Position numbers and translations under genes: made by a program. Shown here piece by piece: positions 20,153-31,400 of a stretch of DNA of 64,000 nucleotides (its first letter is position 1; each line of letters opens with the position of its first letter). Source of the stretch: Anisus vortex (taxonomy: Eukaryota > Mollusca > Gastropoda > Planorbidae); the NCBI GenBank assembly GCA_949126835.1, contig OX421494.1:18587038-18651037 (forward strand), written 5' to 3'. The notes under the pieces were generated by a model that saw nothing but the letters and a program-made list of their open reading frames with translations, was not told the DNA's origin and made no database searches.

Positions 20153-22430
20153 TTTCTTATAAAAAAGCAAGACCGCAGTTCAAAGCACTTCATGGTGAAC
20201 TGCAGATAATTAATTAGGCTACTTTGTTGACATCTTTGAAATCTTTAATGAGTAAAATTTATTACTGCAAGGACCAGTTAATTTTTGTAAAAAAAAAATT
20301 TGTCTGAAAAGATCGGATCATTCCAAATAAAACTTTAGCTTTGGTATAAAAAATTTGATATAAATAAAATGTATATATTATGTAGCTTAACTTATCTGCT
20401 TTCTTTGAGGAACATGACATTGAACCAGATAAAAGGATTACGATAATGATTTTTACGGTAATGATTTTTGTGAAAGAACACTTGCACATGCTGGCAGACG
20501 GAATTTCATCGTACCTTTTCAAATTTATCTGACACTTCATTTGCACTTGAAAGAAGGTCATGCACAGTTAAATTTGAAGATGTTCCTTAAGTCCTAAGAC
20601 AACAAAAGAAAGGTTCATTTAATTTATTAACAACTAATTTAGGATCAGGAGTTTGCAGTCATATACTATTCTGTCTGAGACTGTGTTGCGCCCTCCTCTT
20701 CCATCTCCAACAACATAGCCTATCTTTGTGTAAGCCGTTGAGAAAGACGCAATCTCAATCTTAGCACTTAAGTTGTGTTGTAATTAGAAATAAATATTTC
20801 ACAATATATAATTTCAAATGGACTTTTGTGATTAAATCACTATGCTTTAATTATGTTCAATTTGTAACACTGAAAATACATCCTGCATATGAGATATATT
20901 TACAGTTTATAACAGTAACACATTACAGTTAGCCTATATGAGATATTTACATTACATTTTATAACAGTAGCACATTACAGTTATACGGTAGCAACGAAAC
21001 AAAGTTTATGGTTGGAGGTAGCCGTAACGTGAAAAGCTGTATAAAAGGGTCGCGAAATTAAAAAGGTTAAGAACCACTGCATTAGCACCATTTTTTTTAG
21101 CAGAGACTCGAAATGCCCTCTTAGGGAGTCTTATGCGTGCCAATAAAAATCGCTCTACGTGCCAAGTCTAGGTTGCCGAGCCCTGCACTAGAGAGTAAAT
21201 AGTAAATTGCTGTTTTTACCACACATGGTGGCACTAAGTATAGAATATTTAAATATGCAGACTACCATTATAGGCCATGCATTGATTATATTATAGGTAG
21301 GCCTAAATTGTGTGTATTGATTGAGGCTAAAATGATAATTTATGTTTTAAAATGTAGAAGTATATGCGGATAAGAGATAAATATTAAAAAAGATAACTTT
21401 TAGTTTAAAAAGATTGTTATTTCTACCTAAGAGTTTAAAAGCTGAATTGATTATTACATTATTCATTAAGCCTACACTAAAATCTCATCTATGCATATTA
21501 TAGTCAAAATTAAACTTTTAAGATTACGGTGTATACCTTTATCTTTAAAAAACTCATTTAACTATAACGAGAGACTATTGTGTTATGAATAAGTTGAGAT
21601 ATTTCCCTCGGATTTAATTATTAAAGATTTAAAAGGAAGAAATTTTGGTTTTGCTATAGTTACTTCCCATGTTATCCAATTTATAGGCCAGCTCAAGGTC
21701 GATAATGTTTTCTAAATAAATGGGAAACGTCAATATTTCATTTTAAATGGTGTTTGTTGGTCCTGATTTAAAAAGGAAAAAATATAGAGTGCTTAGCCTA
21801 GCCAGACATGTTTCTTTTTTTAACTTGTGAACTATTTAAAAAGTTGCTTTAATTGAGTCTGTAATTAAAAAATCAAACACCTTCCCTTCAAATGTTCAAT
21901 AAATGTACAAGTTCTTGTCCTTGTTTTTTTTTGTTTACTACATTCAATGGTCTCTCCTACGCCCACCTTCCACTATGCCCTGGAGGATTGTTTTTAACAG
22001 GCTATACAGGCTTAATAAATAATTGTAATTTATACTCAAATCTTAACTATTAATATTAATGAGAAAAATTGTATAATACAACACATTTTTTAAATTTTAA
22101 AGATTTTTTTAGTTTTTAAATTTTCAAAATAAGAATGTTTACATTTTATTGACAAGTTAGAAAACTCATGGTTTCGTTTTAAAATAAAATGTCCAAAAAT
22201 CATAAACCGAAAAAGACTCCTGCCACTGCAATTCACACCAAGAGCGCACAGAGGATGCTAAATTTAATGGCATGGATAGAAGCGCTATAAGAAATGACCA
22301 TTGTTATATCATGAACCAACATATATCAACACGTGTAAAATATCTTAAATATTAATCTGTAGTCCAAACTGACATTGTAGGAGTGATTGTTTTTTTTCAG
22401 TACTCAGAGAAACAGGTCTCAATTAATCTA

Positions 22431-22680
22431 TAAAACCCAAAGTATGAGTTAAGGACTCCTCAATGACTAATATCTTATAAGTTTACAGACGTTCCTTCTA
22501 GATAGAAGATTATTACGTCCACTAGGCCCAAAACTCCTTCAGGGCGACAGGGCTCCGCCGGTGGCAGTACTAGAACCCGCGACCTGTCAGTTGGTTTTTG
22601 GTTGACAGTCCGGTGTTCTAACCGCTGGACCAGCCGGCTTTACTAAAACCCAAAGTGTGAGTTAAGGACTCCTCAATGAC
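22431..22680 (-). mobile_element. tRNA-Asn-like SINE between 37-bp direct repeats
   Basis: The SINE occupies 22468-22643. Read on the minus strand it begins AGCCGGCTGGTCCAGCGGTT, continues through an anticodon-like GTT region (here altered) and has a B-box-like GCGGGTTCTAGT. The tail runs through the family text GAACGTCTGTAAACTTATAA. It is flanked by direct repeats of 37 bp, 22431-22467 and 22644-22680, differing at one base. Other copies: 37980-38092 (plus) and 43963-44128 (minus). Confidence 0.8.
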
Positions 22681-22689
22681 AAAGTTATT

Positions 22690-25400
22690 CATTACATTTA
22701 GTCATTTATATAAAAAAAAAGCATGACAGATTTCACAAACTCTCCCAACCAATGCCAAAATATATAAGCCTGAAACAAAAGCCCAATGCAACAAACGTTT
22801 TCATTCCATATAAGAGTTTTATTTCAAGAAAGAAAAAGGGAAATAGTTTTCAACATTCACCTAGCATTGAGATGAAACATGAAGAAAAAAAAACAAAAAA
22901 CAACAACATGAATTGTTCTATTACATTCTGATCTGTATTTGATGATGATTTAATTTAATACATGATGATAGCATTGGCAAAAAAAAATGCAACAGCACAT
23001 AAATAATAGAATAATGTTAACATACATATGAAATCAACACTGAAAATATAAATGTAAATGTATGCATAGAAAATATCACGTGTTGAATTGTATACAAAGT
23101 TATTTATATCAATGTTATAAGCAATAAATAAGGAAGATTTGCCTCAAGTGTTATGAAAAATGTTTATGTTAATATAACTATTTTCTGAAAGATTAACAAA
23201 TTTTAGGCAAACATCTACATCACCAAAACTAAGAAGCAGTAGTAGGGGAAAAATAACAAATCAACCATTCCATTTAGAATTAAAATAGAAATCAATAGAA
23301 AAAAATATCAGCCACTCCATTTAGAATTACAATAGAAACCAAAAAAAAAACAAAAAAAAAAAAAAAAAACTATTCGTTCTAGCATTGAAACAAAAAAAGC
23401 CAATAGAAAATAAATCAGCCATCCCATTTAGAGTTATAATTGAAATCAATTGAAAAAGCTAAACAAATCAGCCATCCCATTTAGAGTTATAATAGAAATC
23501 AATTGAAAAAGCTAAACAAATCAGCCATCCTAGTTAGAGTTATAATAGAAATCAATTGAAAAAGCTAAACAAATCAGCCATCCCATTTAGAATTATAATA
23601 GAAATCAATTGAAAAAGCTAAACAAATCAGCCATCCCATTTAGAATTATAATAGAAATCAATTGAAAAAGCTAAACAAATCAGCCATCCCATTTACAAAT
23701 CAACAAGGAAAAAAAGCACAAACACATTCTTTAAAAGAAGAAAGATTTTCAAAAAAATGAAAAGATTTGAATGCATTCTTGATTCCCTTATGTTTATCTG
23801 TTTTGGTTTACAGAGAGCCTATTGAGTAAGTTTCACCTTCAGATATTTCTTATGTTATCAGGCAATAAATAGAACAAAACAACACTAGGATGTCATCCAA
23901 TAAAAACATACTCTGCACCACATTCACCATTCGGAACAAGAAAGAGAAGGGGCGCTGGGTGTCATTATTTCACTTGTGTAAACCTATCAATGTTATGCTA
24001 AATGCTGTTCCCACGTGTCCTCACAATTGAATGCCGATGAATGCTCTGGTTGAGACAAAAAGGATGACATATACCAAAACAGCTGCTGATGTATGAACTG
24101 CCAACCGCAAGAAAAAATAGGCAAAATATGGTTGCCAATATGACAACTCTAAAGAGAATATAAAATAAAAAAGTGGTCAAAATCTTATGTTATTCTCTGA
24201 TTAATCCGTAAAAAAAACACACACAGATATTGACTATACATTAACAAAAAATATTAGGCTGTATTGCTAAACAAACTCGAGATGGAACGACGGGTCTACT
24301 TATAAATATAACAGTTTAAAATATATTCGATAGTAAATAAAAACATTCCGCAAACCTACAAAATATATGTATTTTAAAAAAAATTACTAAGGCTTTAATG
24401 TGCACTGACATACAGCTTTGAAAAATGTTTGAAACATAGAAGCAGTACAGAACTTGTATCATTGAAATATATCTGGGCAGGACACACAATAACTATATTG
24501 TTATATATATATAATTTTTTACTGTTCATTAACTAATTGTTGCAGTTTATACTGCCAACAATGTTTCTCTGAAAAAAAGACAACTAGAGCTGGAACCAAC
24601 CTATACACACCAGAAAAAGTATGGCCCACTTGGACTTTTTTTTATACTGGCCCAAAGCAAATACAAAGTGGTAAAAAAATGATAACAATCAGAAGGAGTC
24701 TTGCAAGTTTACAAGTTGAGATACCTTTAATGTCCTTTTAAAATCTTGCTTCTTATCATCATTGTATATGAAACAACAGATGATTAATTTTACATTTTGA
24801 TTAATTCCATTGTGTTTTAAATATGGCAGAAAAAAACACAATAAATAAATACCAGTAACAAGAATCAATGCAAGCTTTTATTTTTGCTGTACAAGGGTTG
24901 ACTAAAGATTTATTTCTTTATTTCATTTTTGCTTAGACCAAATAAAATAAAAAATATACAAAAGGACATTGTAAGATAAAATATTTAATATTGAAATGAA
25001 ACGTCTCAATAAGTTAATGTTGTCGGTAGCAAATATAAGCATTCAGGGTTAATTTCATTTTTCTTTATACAAATTCAGCTCATCACTGTGTATCAGTCAT
25101 TTTATACAAATTAAACAATATTTTTAAAAAAATGAGCACCCATTTAAACTTTGCTTTAACAAGTACATAAACTATTGCTGATTACTCCACGCACACATGC
25201 ACTCAAAACTGAATACACTAAAAAAAAAATTTTGTTTTTTTACTTTCAAAATTTAAATATTTCTGTGAATGCTGGAAGATGTAAAAAAAACATTAACAAA
25301 AAGTAGTGTATACATCTATGATTCACTCCATAGCATTCACTTTATGTTTACTCTGTCATCCCATATCCCAAAATTCACACTTTTAGTCTCCATGTTCACT
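22690..25400. other. AT-rich 3' flank of GET4
   Basis: No independent gene was recognised. The 3' UTR of GET4 (minus strand) should extend into this stretch. Reverse-strand AATAAA signals lie at 24917-24922 and 24909-24914, about 500 bp past the stop. Short open frames here have no support. Confidence 0.5.
23404..23700. repeat. ~54-bp minisatellite, 5-6 copies
   Basis: Copies start AAATCAGCCATCCCATTTAG and run through ATAATAGAAATCAATTGAAA to AAGCTAAAC. The central copies are nearly identical. More diverged relatives lie at 23260-23340. Confidence 0.92.
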
Positions 25401-25422
25401 ATCACTAGCCAAGTAAGATGTG

Positions 25423-28400
25423 CTAGTCCAGATCAAGGGCCTTTTCTTTTCTTGGGGAAGGTGTATAGTCTGAAGTCCTGCTGCTGCTGGGGAAGGAATT
25501 TTGTCCAAGGTTCTTGGTGTTTGTATTTCTCTGAGAATTGTTAGACATGCCAGGAGTTTTGATGCCTTCATCCTCATCATCACTTCCAGCACCACCCAAC
25601 ACATTCTGAAGAAGGTTTCCTATTTTAGAAAAAATTATAAATTATGAGAACATTGTTTTTAAGTAAATTATTCAATTAGTAAAAATGTAAATAATTATTA
25701 TCTTAGAGAATAATTACAAAAAAGGATAAAAAGCCACATGGCAAATAAAAACGTAATTAAACTTCCTAAGTTTGTTATCTTATCTAATGTTCCTTCTATG
25801 CCAACGAGCATTCTCATACGTGGGCCCGTCCGCCTGGAATGCCACTACAGCTTCGACCGAGCCCTAACTTCGACACCTTCAGGAGTCGACTGAAGACGCA
25901 CATATTCAAGTAGCAGTTTATTATTTTTCATGTATACATTTTCGTCTTTTTTTTGTTGTCTGTACTCTGTCTGTGACTGTTGACAGCGCATAGAACTGTT
26001 CCCAACGGGATATGCGCTATACACGTATTATTAATATTATTATTCTATGCTGGAGATTATTGCTTAGTACGCTTATCTATAGTTTGGGTCTAGTCTTGAA
26101 TTTTAATTAGATATTAAGTTGTTGGTTTTCCTGATTTGTTCAGGTAACCCATTCCATTCCTGGATGCCATTCGGATAGAAAGATAACTTATATGCATTGG
26201 TTCTTGCATATGGAATAAGAAAAGTGTTTCTTATCCCTATGTCTATCAGAGTATTGTATTAGATGACTGTTCTTCTTCTTCGTTCCATTTAGGTTTCCTT
26301 TGCTGTGTCAGACTGGCAGTCCTGTTTCTCTGACAAACCGGGCTGTTGTCTGTAGGAATGGCTTTGGGCCCCAGAGCTTTTCCTCCATGGCTGCTCCCTG
26401 AGGCCAGGCCTGGTTACGGGCCTCTCTGTGGAGTGGGCACCATTACAGGATGTGCAATTCTGGAGTCCAGTTCCACAGGGACACTCAGGGGTGTGACTTA
26501 AGCCAATTTGGTGCTGGTGGTCTAATAGTCTATTGTGTCCTGTCCTTAGTCGGAGTATGGTGGTCTGCTCATATCTGGTAAGGTGTGGCCAAATGACTGT
26601 AATGTTGTATTTCTGTGTTAGAATTAAACATTTATGTATTGTTACTACATTGCTCTTTGCCCTTCTTTCCTCTAAAGAAGTGGTCAGACTTGGCAGGTGG
26701 ATGACCCTTACATTTTTTTTTAAAAATGGAAATCAAAACAACATACATCAGCTTAATTAATGGCTACAGAAATTCTTTTCAATGATTTACCAAATCAAGA
26801 AACGATAAACTCTCAGATTTGAGAAATACCAGCTTTTGCACAATAAATTGAGATGGACATCACAGATTTAGCCGAGGCTTTAACATTAAACAAACGACTG
26901 GATTATATTTACTGTTGCTCTTGGTCAAAGAGTGGCAAGTCTAGCTATCATTTTGAAAATAATCATTTTTAGGAAGAGTTGCATAGCTTGTTAGCTCTTC
27001 ATAATACAACCAGAACAGGAGATTCTGAATGCATTCCTTGGATAGTTCAGCTGTAAGTTTGTTATGTTACATTTATTCCAAAGATAGAAAATTCTTTTAG
27101 TTGTTTTATTTTTGCATTTTTAGGACTTTAGTTTGTTGTTGTTTTTTCTGACAATATGATCTGAAAGTCTAGGGATTATTTCATATAATCTACTACTAGC
27201 CCTGGTCTGTTAATTAAAAATAAATCAAGTATATTATTTTGTCTAGTTGGTTATTGAAGGATTTGCTTTAAGTTAGAATTTGGATAGAATTAATAGAATT
27301 GACAGTTTATTCAGGTCTTTAGTGTTTTGGTGTTGTTCTATGGAGTAGGTGTTCCCATTAATATCAGGTAGAAAGTTTTGTCAGGATTAGTCATGGCACT
27401 AGAAGGGCTAGTGTAGTCCAGGTCATGTGAATTAAATAGACGAGAACTAAATTATGGCAACCCACACTGTACACAAGATGAATTTTTATTTCCTAAAGTT
27501 CATTAGATTAAGGTGTTCATGTGCAAATATAATGGATGGCACCATTCATTGCAAGTTTCACATTAAATAACTTGTTTTTTCGTACACGCCTTCCTAAATA
27601 TTGTGCATTTAAATGTAACTGGGCCTGGGATTATTAACATAAATTAAAATAGCCTTAAAGTGAGCTAGAAAGATATTTATTAAAGACAACATTTAGAAAA
27701 AAGCCTATCTAGGACTTACCAAAAAGTCCCTGAGGTGTTTTCTGAGGAGGAGGAACTCCAAAAAATAATTGTCCAATTTGATCAAGATACTGGAAAAAAA
27801 AAAAACAGAAAGAAAAAAAGATGCCATTTTATTTTATATTTAATACCTTTTACCTTATTCACAATGCCAATTTAGAGTATACTTAAAGCCATTTAACTTA
27901 TACAATATACAACTCACTTATAGTCTTAAAGAAACCATGGGTGAAAAAAATATAAAAATTAATATAATTGGCTATACAATTTTACTTTGCGTGCTAAACA
28001 CAAAATTTCAGAAAAAGGTCATGGCTAAATTAATCATAGCCAGAATGGCATATAAAAGTATTTTTGAGAGACCACTTTAAACAAACTGTGTGCTGATATC
28101 TACAGCACCAATTCATTCAGTTGGTAAAAAATATTGACTTTTGAGAAGTGAATTAATCAACACCAACTGTAACAAATATTCTGGAGCACAGTGCAGTAAG
28201 GCAACATTCTAAGCCTACTAGTCCGCTCAATTCAAAATGGTAACTGACATTTCAGGAAACTGACATTTCAGCTACCAACAATAAAAATGGGCATTGTGCT
28301 GACCACAAAACTTTTTTTTTTTTAACTGTGACAGAGAATATTTTAAAGTGGCTCATTAGCAGATAGATATAGAAATTTAAAAAAAAAATAGATACAAATA

Positions 28401-31400
28401 AAAATGTTATAAATATTTACCTCTTTATAATTGGGATCTCTGCTTATTGAAACTTGATATTTTTCACACAACACTGTAAATACTGCCAGTTTTCCCCTGC
28501 AAATAATAGTTTTAATGAAGTGTTCCATAAATATTTTCTTTATTCAAAGTTTACCTATCTGCTAATTAAACCTAATTATTTTATTAGTAATGAAATTAAA
28601 CATAAAATAATCATTCTCAAATCAAATGCTCATTGAAAAAAATGTGTGTACAAAAGTTGCAATGGTATTAGAAAAATAACAACACCATGTTGCAGGGTAT
28701 AGCCAATTATAATCAGTCAAATGTCTAGCTGAGTTACAGAATCCTTTAAGACTGATTTTCCACAAATGTAGTTCATGGTTTCATGGGGTCCTTATCCATT
28801 ACTGGAAAAATTCCATTAGGCATTTGGTTTGGCAGTTGCTCACTTTTGTTACATTTTCATAATAATAATAGTTTCCATTTCACGAACTTTATTTCCTGTT
28901 ATTTTTGGTCAGGCCAGTGGGCTGAGTGTAAGCAATAAAGTCATAAAAATAAAACTTTGCTTGGCCGGTTAGTCTGTCCAACATGATGACCCAGATTAAA
29001 ACCTTGTAGCCGATAACTCCATGCTGTTGCCACTCTGCAGGAGGTTAGGGTAATAGAGGGAATAAGGTCCTATCTAGAAGGAACCTCTGTAGCTTAACTC
29101 ATTTGCTACTAACTTAGTTTCCAAAGACACCCCTGAAAATACTAGCCAAAGGAAAGGAACTCCATATTAAATTTAGTAAATTATTTTTAACTATTTTTTT
29201 TAATGACTAAATATTCCCCAAAGTGAATGAAAAAGATAAATATCTTAGCTTTCTGGAAATGTATACTTTTATACATAAAAAAGGCCGAATTATCAGTAGA
29301 AGAATCATTCGCTGAGTGTTGAGACTCTAGGATTTGGCTAAATATTTTCACTAGCCCTAGCGTCAAAGTCTGATAAAGTATCATAAAGCCCATAAATCGA
29401 GTTGTAATAGAAATTCATCTAAGTCTATATCTGCAGCATCCTTATTATCAGAACTTTTGTTAAATGTTATATTTGGAGGTATAGAGCTATTGATTAATAA
29501 AGTGAAAAATTAAAGACGAAGGCTATAAAAAAGTATTACAAGACGAAAGGCCAGTGAAAACTACCCGTACTTTGAACGCGCATCGCAAAAAAAAACGAAA
29601 CGCAATAAAAACATCCGGTTTTTATTAACCAAACAGACTATATTCCTACTTTTTAAAACCCGTGCTTGCAGTAAAAAAAACATACCAGAACGCATGTCGA
29701 AAAATCAATAAACGACTATAGGTTAGTCACACACCTGGCGGCCGCTTTTGGGCGCATTAGTACGGAGGGGGTTGCATTGAGTCCCAGTAGTAGCAAATGA
29801 GTTAAAAGATAAGACAATACAGCAACAAAATAAACTTCCTAGATAATAAATATTTCAATACCCTTCCAGTGCAATGAGCAGCATCCATATAAAGTTCAAC
29901 AAAGGTAAACTGAATGGAGGCCTCTGACATATCCCAGGATGTTTCTGTGTGTAAGCTTCAAAACATTCATTAGCTGTGACTTTATTTTGAAGACATAAAT
30001 ATCTGAAAAAAAATAATATTATCAACATACATAATTACTGGGAGTTTGTATATAATACAGGGTTCTCACATTTTATTCCGGAAAAAATTTCAAGGCTGTT
30101 TCAAGACCATTTCAAGGCTATAAGAGCTAAATTCCAGGCTGCTGGAACACGTTATTTGGAAAATGGTCACACGCCTCCTCCCCCTAAGTGACCTAAATAT
30201 TGCTTGAATGAGGTATTAATCTAAGGTTCGTCAGTGGGCGTTTATGGCTTATAAAAATGGGATTGGCGTTCTATAGACACCTAGGCTGTTTGACGGATAG
30301 CTCCAAAAAGTTAATTACACAATTTAGAGACGACCCCAAAAAGAATTTTTAAAAACAAATTATATCATATCTACAGCTGAATTTATAATTAAAAGTATGG
30401 TCAATCATGTGAAACAGATATAAACTGTGGCAGCATTAACATTTTTTTTTAATATCCATTTGAAAATACTTTATATAATGTGTTCTTTAGGATTTCCAGG
30501 GTTTTCCTTTGGTGGATAATCTTTCATTTCTTTCTCTTCTGTTTTTTTTCTTAAAAAAATTTTTTTTTTTTTTTATATTCTTTTTAATGTTTTGGTATTT
30601 TTTTTAGGAATCTTTTTTTAAAGAATTATAGGTACACCTAAACCACCTAAATGTGTGATGAATACAATGGCACATACTGTAAAACTGCTTGCGTAATGAA
30701 CATATCCACCTCAGAAGGATAACCATGTGTTGTGTGGAATTCTAAAAGCATCTGTGCACAAGACTCACCATCTGTTGAATGAACATAATGATATCTGGCT
30801 TGTGCATAATTTCTCTCTGAAATGAAAATAAGCACATAGATTTATATCACCAGATTTTTTTGGTGGGTCTTTTTTCATAAGTTACTCTAATAAAAAAGCA
30901 GATGTATCTTTATTAGCAATCAAGATAATAAATAAACTTCAAGTGGCAACCCCAAAAATTAAAGAGATCTAAAAAGACAAATCAATACAAGAATCCCCTT
31001 TTAATTTTTTATCATGGTGTCATTAAAAATCTTCTAAGGTACCTAAAAACTTTCTAATATGCTTTCTCCTTTGGTATGCCAATATTATTTTTAATTATAA
31101 AAGTGTATATTTTTCTTATCTTATATCTTTTCTTTGTTGTATAAATATGTGAAAAAAGGCCATTGCTATATCATTAAATAAATGAATTAATATCAATACT
31201 TGAAACTGTTTATTTCAGTGAGTAACACTGAATACAACTCTTTTCCATATATCAGTCTCTATAGCTGAGATTATTTGATTAATAAACTGTAATATTACCA
31301 TGCCAAAATATGAAACCAAATCTTTTATGGAGATCAGGATGCCCTCTTTTGTGTTCTCTGTTCACTTTACTTGACCAGTGTATAGCTTTTGTTAAATAAG

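Larger units (their letters stand above)
18489..21079. mobile_element. hAT element family B (CAGYGGTTC ends), internally rearranged
   Basis: Left end CAGCGGTTCCCAGCCTGTGG followed by GTCGCGACCC. The right end complement reads CAGTGGTTCTTAACC, with GTCGCGAAATT nearby. An identical 8-bp duplication, CATTAGCA, lies at 18481-18488 and 21080-21087. The interior contains a reverse-transcriptase scrap (about 18540-18690), a second family-A MITE (18700-18901), a block with GGGGTCACCTAAGACCACCG near 19379-19398, and a Helitron (19718-20152). No transposase frame remains. The 388-bp element at 59199-59586 has the same type of ends. Confidence 0.8.
18397..21185. mobile_element. hAT MITE family A, split by a larger hAT element
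   Basis: Left arm 18397-18488 (CAAAGCCGGCAATCTTTTAA ...) and right arm 21088-21185 (... AGGTTGCCGAGCCCTG). Together they make about 190 bp, similar to the uninterrupted copy at 18700-18901. The target duplication is CACTCGAG on the left and CACTAGAG at 21186-21193 (one mismatch). The interruption is the element at 18489-21079. Confidence 0.8.
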
